Part shown: one piece after another, positions 1-6,776 of the stretch | How positions within the stretch are numbered: position 1 is the first letter of the stretch | Layout of the letters: every line of letters starts with the position of its first letter | Assembly (NCBI GenBank): GCA_902461815.1 | Contig: CABPZE010000037.1 | Location: forward strand, 1-14,123 | Length of the DNA: 14,123 nt | Direction of reading: 5' to 3' | From: CAG-390 sp003523225 | GTDB taxonomy: Bacteria > Bacillota > Clostridia > Oscillospirales > CAG-272 | The notes under the pieces: generated by a model | The model's database searches: none | What the model was told of the DNA's origin: nothing | What the model saw: only the letters and a program-made list of their open reading frames with translations | Position numbers and translations under genes: made by a program

Positions 1-21
1 ATGGCGCTTTCTTTTTGCCAA

Positions 22-57
22 GCTTTTTCTTTGCGCCTGCTTCATCAAAGAAAAAGC
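22..57. repeat. 12-bp perfect inverted repeat (hairpin)
   Basis: Arms GCTTTTTCTTTG (22-33) and CAAAGAAAAAGC (46-57) are perfectly complementary around a 12-nt loop. Neither strand has a clean T tract after the stem, so it is not a typical intrinsic terminator. It lies beyond the 3' end of the minus-strand small gene, together with a second hairpin at 112-139. A dispersed intergenic repeat is possible but cannot be tested from one copy. Confidence 0.55.
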
Positions 58-111
58 GGGTTGAGGTTTTATGCAACTTTACAGTCGTTGTACCTTTTGC
101 CGACAACCAGC

Positions 112-139
112 GATCCCGAGCGCAAAAGCGCTCGGGATC
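112..139. repeat. 12-bp perfect hairpin with AAAA/TTTT loop
   Basis: GATCCCGAGCGC (112-123) and GCGCTCGGGATC (128-139) form a perfect 12-bp stem with a 4-nt loop. It starts 28 bp past the stop codon of the minus-strand gene at 167. There is no U tract in either direction, so it could act as a 3'-end stabiliser or a factor-assisted terminator rather than a classical intrinsic one. Confidence 0.6.
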
Positions 140-166
140 TTACGGTATGGGTATTAGGACGAAAAT

Positions 167-466
167 CTATTGTAATTTCTTTTCGTCGTTTTCCGATTCC
201 TGATAAACCGACAGGTAAAAATCAAGCATCGTGTTGATGGTATGTTCTCTTGACATAACTATCTCACGTATCGCCTTGATCTTTTCGAGCGCGACCTCAG
301 GCATATAGTCAAGCGTGATCGGCTCGCCCTCCTCCGGTTCAACACAAGACTGAGAATCGCTTACGCATTGAATCTTGAAAAGTATCTTATCAATGGATTC
401 AAGGCTTTTCTGAAGCTCTGTTATCTGATTGAAGACCTGTTCTTTGCTTATTGTTTTATTAGACAT
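167..466 (-). CDS. Small protein, probable C-terminal part of a two-module clostridial protein
   Basis: From the ATG at 466 the product is 99 residues, starting MSNKTISKEQV. That start has a strong AGGAGG-type site 7 bp upstream (474-480). The protein is soluble and mostly helical. It has a predicted helix at about 8-35, an acidic loop with two cysteines at about 34-50, and a second helix ending in the segment SREHTINTMLDFYLSVY. I recall similar tails (SREETN...FY.KMYDDLK) in small uncharacterised proteins of gut Clostridia; this is memory, not a search. The same frame stays open upstream for another 70 codons and encodes a convincing N-terminal module (separate entry), so this may be an internal start or the surviving start of a longer 153-residue protein. 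No known function. Confidence 0.75.
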   Translation of the reverse strand: MSNKTISKEQVFNQITELQKSLESIDKILFKIQCVSDSQSCVEPEEGEPITLDYMPEVALEKIKAIREIVMSREHTINTMLDFYLSVYQESENDEKKLQ

Positions 467-628
467 GGTTTTTTCCTCCTTAAAATTGAGCGGAGGACAC
501 GCAAGGCATATCTTGTTTTCAGCTACGAAGCGCGCCCTGCCGTTCTTTACAAGACCTTTTGCCCGTTTCGGGTAGGTCGCTTCATATTCATTTCCCTGCT
601 CATCAACAACAATAACGTTTTTTTCTAT
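467..628 (-). other. In-frame N-terminal module (54 codons) of the gene at 167-466, with ATA where a start codon is expected
   Basis: Upstream of the ATG at 466 the frame is open back to a TAA at 677-679. Codons 628-467 read through NVIVVDEQGNEYEATYPKR and AKGLVKNGRARFVAENKICL into CPP. This is coherent protein sequence resembling an N-terminal domain I associate with small clostridial proteins (YPKRAKGLVKNGRARFV signature; recalled, not searched). No ATG, GTG or TTG occurs in this stretch. The best-placed codon is ATA at 626-628, 8 nt after AAGGGGG, which would give MEKNVIVV-like sequence if it were ATG. A sigma-A promoter at 706-734 lies upstream of the whole extension, which favours it being part of the transcribed gene. 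Either ATA/ATT initiation is used, or the start codon has mutated and only the internal ATG works. Confidence 0.6.
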
Positions 629-705
629 GGGTGTCGCCCCCTTGTCCCGATCTGCATCTGCACATACCGTTTTTTGTTATGGGTGTCATCCCCCTGTGCA
701 AGTCA

Positions 706-734
706 ATTGTATCATATATTTCAGAATTATGCAA
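706..734 (-). promoter_or_regulatory. Sigma-A promoter for the minus-strand small gene
   Basis: On the minus strand TTGCAT (729-734) and TACAAT (706-711) are separated by exactly 17 bp. Transcription would start near 699. That leaves about 70 nt before the ATA codon at 628, or about 233 nt before the ATG at 466; the second would be a very long leader for so small a gene. Confidence 0.65.
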
Positions 735-891
735 TATATTTTTTCTCGTCCAAGCAAAAAACGGGCGGTATTTTACAAAAAATACTGTGTGAAAAAATCA
801 GCTGAAGATACAAGTTATCCTGCCGCCCGGGACTTACCGGCAGATATTTGATAAATTTTTTTCGGGATATGTCTCCAAAATGCGTTTTCTC

Positions 892-920
892 TTGACCAGT
901 TCGACCAAACATGATATAAT
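892..920 (+). promoter_or_regulatory. Sigma-A promoter of the mechanosensitive channel gene
   Basis: TTGACC (892-897) and a perfect TATAAT (915-920) with a 17-bp spacer, 56 bp upstream of the ATG at 977. The short leader holds a small inverted repeat (TGCCG / CGGCA) just ahead of the AAAGGA ribosome binding site. Confidence 0.85.
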
Positions 921-976
921 AGTAGAGTTTTACAACATCACTGCCGCTCGGTAACGGCAAAAGAAAGGAACAAAAA

Positions 977-1810
977 ATGGATCTTATCGAAAACACTCTC
1001 ACCCCGATCCTGAACTTTATCAGCGAACTCATGGATAATCCCATCACCCGTGTCATCCTCTGCCTGATCTTTCTCTGCTTAGGCTGGAAGCTGATCGGAT
1101 GGGCAGTCAAAAAGCTCTCAAAGAGCAAAATGGCAGACAAAACCGACCCGACACTGCACAGATTCATTACCAGCGCCATTATAATAGCGCTCCGCGTGAT
1201 ACTGATCGCCTGCGTTGTAGGCACGATGGGCGTGCAGACAGCCTCGATCACCACCGTCATCGCTTCCGCCGGCGCGGCTATTGCCCTGGCGTTGCAAGGC
1301 GGACTGTCCAACATAGCGGGCGGGATCACCATAATGTTTCTGCGTCCCTTCTCCCTCGGTGACTTTATCACCGTTGCCGACGTTTCCGGAACTGTGGTGG
1401 ATATCAATCTCTTTTACACCCGCCTCAGAACTCCTGATAACCGGCACATCACCGTACCCAACGCCTCAGCCGCCAACAGCATTGTAACCAATGTCTCTGT
1501 TGAGGAGTGCCGCCGCCTTGATTTCACCTTCGGCGTCGCTTACGGCACCGACACCGAGTTGGTGCGGCAGACATTGCTTGAAATTGCCGACAAACATGAA
1601 TTGGTAGTTAAAGAGGAAGGAAAAGAGCCGTTCTGCCGCCTTTCCGAATTCGGCGATTCCAGCATCAGCTTCGTCCTGCGTGTCTGGGCAAAAAACGACG
1701 ATTACTGGACGGTGAACTTTGACATCAATGAAGCCGTCAAGGCAGCCTTTGAGGAAAAAGGGATCGAAATTCCCTTCCCCCAGAGAGACATCCACATCAT
1801 CAGCAAATAA
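977..1810 (+). CDS. Small-conductance mechanosensitive channel, MscS family
   Basis: 277-residue inner-membrane channel that would open under membrane tension to release solutes during hypo-osmotic shock. Predicted membrane segments lie at about 23-43, 62-85 and 91-125. The third is the Gly/Ala-rich pore helix, with runs such as ASAGAAIALALQGGLSN followed by GGITIMFLRPFSLGDFI, the hallmark of the family. The cytoplasmic beta domain follows (about 127-175, containing the TPDNRHITVPN loop), then the alpha/beta domain ending FPQRDIHI. The length and order match the compact three-helix E. coli MscS form. The start is set by AAAGGA at 964-969. It is a single-gene unit with its own promoter and a terminator 23 bp after the stop. 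No regulatory partner is visible. Confidence 0.95.
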   Translation: MDLIENTLTPILNFISELMDNPITRVILCLIFLCLGWKLIGWAVKKLSKSKMADKTDPTLHRFITSAIIIALRVILIACVVGTMGVQTASITTVIASAGAAIALALQGGLSNIAGGITIMFLRPFSLGDFITVADVSGTVVDINLFYTRLRTPDNRHITVPNASAANSIVTNVSVEECRRLDFTFGVAYGTDTELVRQTLLEIADKHELVVKEEGKEPFCRLSEFGDSSISFVLRVWAKNDDYWTVNFDINEAVKAAFEEKGIEIPFPQRDIHIISK

Positions 1811-1832
1811 GCGCGATCTTAAGAAGCACCGC

Positions 1833-1871
1833 AAAACGGGGCGACATCATCCGGCTGCCGTCCCGTTTTTT
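1833..1871 (+). terminator. Intrinsic terminator of the mscS-type gene
   Basis: AAAACGGG (1833-1840) pairs with CCCGTTTT (1862-1869), and the run of six T at 1866-1871 forms the U tract. It starts 22 bp after the stop codon. Confidence 0.8.
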
Positions 1872-2235
1872 GTGTTTTGCTTGCCCGACCTCATGCGACA
1901 GAGGCGCGACATCGCACGGGCGACCATCGGTCGTCCGTATTCATCAGTGACAGATCGACGTTCTGAGGACTACCGATGGTCGCCCCACGAAAACGGCAAT
2001 CCGGTGCTTTACGCAGAAAACAGCAGAATCGGTATATATGAGACTACATATCCCGCTCTCCATGCAAGACCTTGCTTGCGGTCACTGAGAAACCGAAGGC
2101 GGTGCAGGGGTATGCTGCCGCGCCGATCATCAGAATATAAGATTTATTTTGGGTCAGTTATCTGAACCCGGCGACTTTTTTGCCCCATATCGGCGATAAA
2201 TACGCCGCGTCATACCCTCTGACAGGCTTTCGCTG
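1872..2235. other. Non-coding interval
   Basis: No ORF here has a plausible ribosome binding site or recognisable protein. Apart from the inverted repeat at 1918-1985, the only structure seen is an imperfect stem GGGTCAG/CTGAACCC near 2158-2176. Confidence 0.6.
1918..1985. repeat. 14-bp perfect inverted repeat flanking a 40-bp centre
   Basis: GGGCGACCATCGGT (1918-1931) is the exact reverse complement of ACCGATGGTCGCCC (1972-1985). The arms enclose 40 bp with no ORF. The size and intergenic location fit a dispersed extragenic palindrome or miniature element. No target-site duplication was identified. Confidence 0.7.
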
Positions 2236-2264
2236 TTGACAAGCCCGGAATTTTGATGTATACT
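2236..2264 (+). promoter_or_regulatory. Sigma-A promoter of the GntR regulator gene
   Basis: Consensus TTGACA (2236-2241), a 17-bp spacer and TATACT (2259-2264), 37 bp before the ATG. The -10 box overlaps TGTATAC. The same heptamer occurs upstream of the operon promoter near 10792, so autoregulation is possible. Confidence 0.85.
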
Positions 2265-2301
2265 TTTATTAACGTAACAAACGAAAGAAAATGAGGATCT
2301 C

Positions 2302-2976
2302 ATGGAAAGCATCAAAGGGAGCGTCCCGCTCCGCAGCGCAGCGTCAGAGGCCATACTGCGCCAGATACGCGCCGACATAATAACCAGAAAGCTGAAGCCC
2401 GGTCAGAAGCTGACGGAACAGTCGGTCTGCCAGAAGTACGGCATCAGCCGCAGCCCGGTAAGGACCATCTTCCAGCAGCTTGAGAAGGAGGGCATGATAG
2501 TAATGCTCGACAACGGCTGCAAGCAGATCGTCCCGTTTGAGCGCTCTGACCTGCTCGATCTCTATGACTACCGTCATTACATCGAAACGAATGCGGTTAA
2601 GGATATATTCAAGCGGGAACGAAAATACGCTCCGCTGGTGCGCCTTATGGAGCTGCTTGAAGGAAGCCCCTCAACCGGAAGCATTGCCGAGGACCTTGCC
2701 TTTCACGGCGCGGTTATTGAAATGTCGGGCAACAGATACATGGTAAACGCATACGCAACGATAGCGCCCACGCTTTTTACCATTTTTTCTATTAACGTCC
2801 CGCTTTATGAGCGCCAGTTTACCGACGAATACAACAGCCGCCATATGACGCTGGCGCAGTCGCTGATGAACGATACTCTTGATGTCTGCCTTCAGAAATT
2901 CAACGAGCATCACGACTACGCACTGAAAAAGGCGCTTATGGCTATGGATCTGATAGAAGGAAGCTGTCAGAATTAA
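2302..2976 (+). CDS. GntR-family transcriptional regulator, FadR/FCD subfamily
   Basis: 224-residue cytoplasmic DNA-binding regulator. The N-terminal winged helix (about 11-75) contains ITRKLKPGQKLTE, then the recognition helix region YGISRSPVRTIFQQLEKEGMI. The FCD effector domain (about 80-215) keeps the usual metal/ligand pattern: D131 and H135 in DLAFH, H181 in SRHMTLAQSL, and H203/H204 in FNEHHDYALK. FCD regulators typically sense sugar acids, other organic acids or related catabolites. The ribosome binding site is GAGGA at 2293-2297. The gene has its own promoter and converges on the minus-strand operon, sharing a terminator with it. This position and regulator class make it the natural candidate to control that operon; this is inferred from context only. 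Confidence 0.92.
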   Translation: MESIKGSVPLRSAASEAILRQIRADIITRKLKPGQKLTEQSVCQKYGISRSPVRTIFQQLEKEGMIVMLDNGCKQIVPFERSDLLDLYDYRHYIETNAVKDIFKRERKYAPLVRLMELLEGSPSTGSIAEDLAFHGAVIEMSGNRYMVNAYATIAPTLFTIFSINVPLYERQFTDEYNSRHMTLAQSLMNDTLDVCLQKFNEHHDYALKKALMAMDLIEGSCQN

Positions 2977-3027
2977 AAATACCGAACGAAAGGCTTTCTA
3001 AAGTCTCGTTCGGTATTTTCTTTTTTT
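2976..3027 (+). terminator. Strong, possibly bidirectional terminator between regulator and operon
   Basis: AAAATACCGAACGA (2976-2989) and TCGTTCGGTATTTT (3006-3019) form a perfect 14-bp stem followed by a T-rich run (3016-3027). The stem begins at the last base of the regulator stop codon. Read on the other strand, the stem is followed by TTTTAATT, so it may also end the converging operon. Confidence 0.9.
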
Positions 3028-3149
3028 ATTCCGTTGGAGCCTGCGGGTCACGCCGGTGCCCAGTCGCCGTCGCGCACGAGCGCGCGCTTTGAAAGTAAAC
3101 TGCAGCCTTTACCGTTATCGCCTGAGTGTGTCATCGCACATCACTGCAC

Positions 3150-3905
3150 TCACGCAAGTGCGCCGAGCTTTTCGCCGATTCCGGCAAGCCCGCCGGAGAG
3201 CAGCCGTGTTTCACTGCCCATGCAGAAGATGCTCATGCCGAACCCGCGGCATGCGCTTATCAGCCCCATGTTTCCGGTTATGATGCCGGATACCTTTCCG
3301 GATTTTGCGGCAGCCTCCGCAACGCGGCGGCAGGCGTCGAGCAGAACCGGAGAATCGAGCTTATTGAATACGCCAAGCGCCATGGAAAGGTCGGTCGGAC
3401 CGACAAAAAGACCGTCAATGCCGTCCAGTGCGGCAATATTTTCCGCATCCTCAAGCGCGCTGCACAGCTCGATCTGAGCATATATCCTTACACGTCGGTT
3501 AGCCGCGGCAAGATATGCGTCAAGGTCACCGGGGCTGTACCGGCTGTGCGCACGGTTTATCGACAGTCCCCGATTTCCGACCGGCGGATATTTTCCGAAG
3601 CCGACAAGCCTTGCGGCGTCGGCGGAATCCTTTACCATAGGCGCCAACAGCCCGTCGGCACCCATGTCAAGATACTTTGTTACAGGTTCGCGGCGTATCT
3701 CCGGAATGCGTACTATCGCCCGCACTCCGGAAAGGCGGAACGCCGTGACCGTCGCCGCGACCTGACTGTAATCAAACGCACCGTGCTCGCAGTCGATGAT
3801 AGTAAAATCAAGCCCGGCGTTTTTATACATCATTGCGATGTTGGGAAAGCACACCTCGCTGAGCATACTTCCCTTTTCAAGCTCTTTTTTCTCTGTTTCC
3901 TTCAT
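3150..3905 (-). CDS. HpcH/HpaI-type aldolase (2-keto-3-deoxy sugar-acid aldolase-like)
   Basis: 251-residue cytoplasmic TIM-barrel lyase. Family members cleave 2-keto-3-deoxy acids to pyruvate (or an analogue) plus an aldehyde, using a divalent metal. Visible signatures are IIDCEHG with H41, RIP with R66, the glycine loop PPVGNRG at 107-113, QIE with E146, and VGPTDLS with D172. These correspond to the catalytic His and Arg and the Glu/Asp metal ligands described for HpaI. The length is normal for the family. It is the last gene of the operon. Its ATG lies 1 bp after the kinase stop with no clear ribosome binding site of its own, implying translational coupling. An internal Met14 has an AAGGG nearby, but the first 13 residues align with the family N-terminus. 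The aldehyde product and true substrate are unknown; pairing with a sugar kinase is unusual for the non-phosphorylated pathway. Confidence 0.88.
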   Translation of the reverse strand: MKETEKKELEKGSMLSEVCFPNIAMMYKNAGLDFTIIDCEHGAFDYSQVAATVTAFRLSGVRAIVRIPEIRREPVTKYLDMGADGLLAPMVKDSADAARLVGFGKYPPVGNRGLSINRAHSRYSPGDLDAYLAAANRRVRIYAQIELCSALEDAENIAALDGIDGLFVGPTDLSMALGVFNKLDSPVLLDACRRVAEAAAKSGKVSGIITGNMGLISACRGFGMSIFCMGSETRLLSGGLAGIGEKLGALA

Positions 3906-3906
3906 T

Positions 3907-5253
3907 TTAATTTATGTCCTTGTTCCGACCGACGAGCATTCCAAGCCCCCGGAAGCTGTTTTCGGCATCCGGCGCAAGCCCGATGTCATATCTGCGTGCA
4001 TTCGGCAGTCCGCGCAGGTGTTCGCGCACGACCTCCCCGAATTTTCCGCATATCATTATCCTTCCGGCTTCGCCCGCCGTGTCTATAACGGGAATAATAC
4101 CGTCATACACACGCGCAAGGTCGGCAAATGCGCCCGAGGCAAGCTCGCGGCAATTCAGATTTGACGCGTCAATTCCCTTTATCGCGCCTTCGTTGTAGAG
4201 CAGTCCGCGGAAGAAGCCCGTCTTGACTTCAAGCGTTGCGTCCGTGTCCCCCGCTATCGTCATAATGATATCCCACACCTGCGGCGGAGTCATACTGACT
4301 CCGGCAAAGGTACGCACGGCGTCGGCAAAAAAGTCGGCAATGACCTGAAGTGACCTGCCGCCTGGCAGCTTTGTTACGGTCCTGAGGAATCTCCCTCCGA
4401 AATACGGGCGCAGCTCGTATATGCTGTCATAGAATCCCGGCTCCCAGTCTGCACAGACAGAGGACATCTGCGTTGCCGTTCCGATGTTAATATTCAGACT
4501 GCCGCAGTCAAGCCCGCCGCCGAGTATACATACCTGCTGATCTCCGACATCAGGATACACCGGTATTCCTGCTCCCGCCCCGGCGGGACGGTATTCCCCG
4601 CAAGGGGAAAAACCGTCCGTGACCTCCGGGAGTCGAAGCCCCCCCATACCGAGCAGCTCAAGCAGCTCGCGGTTGGGCACACCTCCCGCCTGAAGATCGT
4701 AAAATCCGGTCGGCACGGCGCTTGTGATGTGAGTTATGTTTCTGCCGCAGAGGGAATTTATCATGTATGAACCAAGGGTAAACAGCTCATACCCGTCCGA
4801 AAGCTCAAGCCCTCTCTCTGCGGCATCGGCATAAAGGTTGCAAAGCGCCATTTCGCACTTAAGTCTCATGCCGCTGCGTGCTATAAGACCGGCGGGTATC
4901 AGTCGGCGCAGTCTGTCAAGGTACGATTCCCCGCCATGTACGGCAAGACAGCGTTCATCCTGCCAGGAGATATAATTCGAGCATTCGCCGGTTGCGTTGT
5001 TCCTCAGCACATAGCCGTGCATCTGTGCGGTTATAAGTATCCCCTCAATGTTGCCGGCGGGCGCGGCGCGGTCGATGTAGTCCCGCACCTGCCCCACTAT
5101 TCCGGCAATGTCATATTCATATTTATAAGGCTGAGTATCAGGCACTCTTTTTACTGCGCGCCGCTCGCTTTCAAGGACAGATACATTTTCCCCCTGCAAT
5201 TTGAGCTTTGCAAGCTTCAGAAAGCTGCTTCCCGCATCAATAGCAATATACAT
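3907..5253 (-). CDS. FGGY-family carbohydrate kinase, sedoheptulokinase-like
   Basis: 448-residue ATP-dependent sugar kinase. The phosphate-1 loop is at the N-terminus (YIAIDAGSS, D6). ITAQMHG (74-80) and SNYISWQDERC (92-102) resemble the sugar-binding segments of sedoheptulokinase-like members. VGDQQ contains the likely catalytic base D238, and NINIGTATQ (255-262) follows. The C-terminal adenosine loop ICGKFGEVVRE is degenerate compared with the usual GGGS.N. The start was chosen at 5253 (MYIAIDAG), 5 nt after AAAGGA and 10 bp after the preceding stop. The longer ATG at 5286 would overlap the previous gene and add 11 unmatched residues. It would phosphorylate an imported keto-sugar or polyol; the specific substrate cannot be read from the sequence. 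Confidence 0.88.
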   Translation of the reverse strand: MYIAIDAGSSFLKLAKLKLQGENVSVLESERRAVKRVPDTQPYKYEYDIAGIVGQVRDYIDRAAPAGNIEGILITAQMHGYVLRNNATGECSNYISWQDERCLAVHGGESYLDRLRRLIPAGLIARSGMRLKCEMALCNLYADAAERGLELSDGYELFTLGSYMINSLCGRNITHITSAVPTGFYDLQAGGVPNRELLELLGMGGLRLPEVTDGFSPCGEYRPAGAGAGIPVYPDVGDQQVCILGGGLDCGSLNINIGTATQMSSVCADWEPGFYDSIYELRPYFGGRFLRTVTKLPGGRSLQVIADFFADAVRTFAGVSMTPPQVWDIIMTIAGDTDATLEVKTGFFRGLLYNEGAIKGIDASNLNCRELASGAFADLARVYDGIIPVIDTAGEAGRIMICGKFGEVVREHLRGLPNARRYDIGLAPDAENSFRGLGMLVGRNKDIN

Positions 5254-5263
5254 GAATATCCTT

Positions 5264-6736
5264 TCAGCTTCCGAACAGATCGACAAGTTTTGCCTTCAGA
5301 ACCTTCTCAAGCCCGGCGTAGGTCACCGCCCATGAACGTTCATTATTGGCAATAGCGTTGCGGAAAGCTACATGGGTCTGGTTATCAAGGCTTGCGCCGA
5401 ACATACGTCCAAGGTCAAAGCAGATATTGCCCTTTATGAGGTCATAGACCTGCGAGGTCTTGTTGTTAAGCGCATATTTGACCTTAAGGGACATTTCAAA
5501 TATTGCCGGAGTGGTGGTGCGGTACGCCGAGGAAGCCAGCGCCTCGATCACCGCTCCCGACATATCCTTGTTTTTGGCGTCGGAAGGTATCATGTAGATG
5601 GAATAGCTGAACGACTCGGTGGTTATATAATTTTCCTGCGATTCATCGTATTTCGGGAAAGGCAGCACGCTCATGTCAAAGGCAACATCCTTGAAGGTGT
5701 TGGCGGCGTTGTGAGCATAGTTCGAATAAAGAACATATTCGCCGGCTGCAAAGTTCGTTCCATTATAGGAGCTTGTCGTCATGGCGTCGTTGGAATCGTA
5801 GAACATACTGCACAGGCGCTCGACAAGACTAATAGTTTTCTCGCTTCCGTAATCGTCAGACACTTTTGGCATTCCGTCTTCGTCGTGGTCGATGACCCTT
5901 ATACCGCTGCCGAACAGGAAGGAATCAAGCGTGGTTTTCGGACAGTAAAAACCGAACTTGTCGCCCACGTCCTTTATTCCGCTTGAATTTGTGTCCATAT
6001 AGGTGTTCTTTATGACAGTCTCCATCTTTTCAAGCGTCCACTTACCTGAAAGCACAACGTCGTGCAGATCCTCAATTCCGTAGGTCTCGGCAAGGCTTAC
6101 ATTGTAGAACATCACTGTCATATACCAAAGCATATTGGTCGATATATCGCCGGAGGCAAAGCCGAGCTTTTTGCCGACAGTTGCCGCCTCGGTGAGCTGT
6201 CCCGGCCACCACGGCTTTGAAAAATCAAGATAGTTCACCTCGTTCAGATCCGCAAGCAGATCCTGAACGAAAAGATCCTGACCGACGAGACTGTGCGCGG
6301 AAACGATGTCAAAATCCCCCGAATTTGTCTCCGTACTTCCCCGCACCGTGGTGGCAAAAGACTCACGGTTTTTTGTGTTTCCGGGTATGCCAATCCACTC
6401 AAAGGTTACGCCAAGCCTGTCGGAAACAGTCATATTGCGCGTATTGATGGCGTTGATGATCTTGTCGTCGCTCGTCTCTGCTTCAAAATCCGCAAAGGGA
6501 GCATCGTTCCAATAAAGGAAGGTCAGCTTTTCACCGCCGAAATTAAGCCCGTCGGGAAGGCTGTCAAGCAGATAGCCGTTGTCGTCGTGCGTTCTCTGCG
6601 TTTCCGGAGTAGCTGTTGTGCTGTCTGCCGGTGATGTGGTGGTTACATCCCCACCGTTCTCACGGCAGCCCGTAAAAATTGCCGCAAGCATGAGAACGGA
6701 AAGAATGATGGAAATCAAACGAATTGTGCGTTTCAT
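5264..6736 (-). CDS. Extracellular solute-binding lipoprotein (ABC sugar-transporter type)
   Basis: 490 residues from the ATG at 6736, preceded by AAAGGCGG with 8-nt spacing. An upstream in-frame ATG at 6754 has no ribosome binding site, and the GGCGG itself lies between the two. The N-terminus is a lipoprotein signal: MKRTIRL, a hydrophobic stretch, then FTGC with Cys24 as the lipidated residue. A short Thr/Ser-rich linker (VTTTSPADSTTATPETQ) follows. The mature part has the look of large carbohydrate-binding proteins of ABC importers, with the C-terminal segment SSAYRTTTPAIFEMSLKVKY resembling clostridial family members. It would capture an oligosaccharide or related ligand at the membrane. 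No permease or ATPase gene accompanies it in the operon, so transport partners must be encoded elsewhere, or it serves as a binding or sensing lipoprotein. Confidence 0.85.
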   Translation of the reverse strand: MKRTIRLISIILSVLMLAAIFTGCRENGGDVTTTSPADSTTATPETQRTHDDNGYLLDSLPDGLNFGGEKLTFLYWNDAPFADFEAETSDDKIINAINTRNMTVSDRLGVTFEWIGIPGNTKNRESFATTVRGSTETNSGDFDIVSAHSLVGQDLFVQDLLADLNEVNYLDFSKPWWPGQLTEAATVGKKLGFASGDISTNMLWYMTVMFYNVSLAETYGIEDLHDVVLSGKWTLEKMETVIKNTYMDTNSSGIKDVGDKFGFYCPKTTLDSFLFGSGIRVIDHDEDGMPKVSDDYGSEKTISLVERLCSMFYDSNDAMTTSSYNGTNFAAGEYVLYSNYAHNAANTFKDVAFDMSVLPFPKYDESQENYITTESFSYSIYMIPSDAKNKDMSGAVIEALASSAYRTTTPAIFEMSLKVKYALNNKTSQVYDLIKGNICFDLGRMFGASLDNQTHVAFRNAIANNERSWAVTYAGLEKVLKAKLVDLFGS

Positions 6737-6776
6737 TTGTATTCCGCCTTTCATATGTTAATTTTTTCCCCGCGTA

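Noticed and set aside
1..237. Plus-strand ORF reading MALSFCQAFSLRLL...
   Set aside because: It covers two hairpins and overlaps the well-supported minus-strand gene; low-complexity composition and no visible ribosome binding site upstream.
368..805. 145-codon plus-strand ORF
   Set aside because: Antisense to the small gene, its N-terminal extension and its promoter; no ribosome binding site and no protein-like features.
727..1407. 226-codon minus-strand ORF across the mscS-type gene
   Set aside because: Shadow of the channel gene; it crosses that gene's promoter and has no recognisable domain.
1719..2165. Plus-strand ORF through the terminator and the 14-bp palindrome
   Set aside because: It runs across the intrinsic terminator and a non-coding repeat; Arg-rich sequence without family resemblance.
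2158..2176. GGGTCAG/CTGAACCC stem as a terminator
   Set aside because: Imperfect stem without a U tract in register and no gene ending next to it.
3126..4088. 320-codon plus-strand ORF opposite the aldolase and kinase
   Set aside because: Antisense shadow caused by GC-rich coding sequence; the minus-strand frames carry full catalytic motifs.
5254..5286. Longer start for the FGGY kinase
   Set aside because: Adds 11 residues unlike the family, overlaps the preceding gene and lacks a ribosome binding site; ATG at 5253 has AAAGGA.
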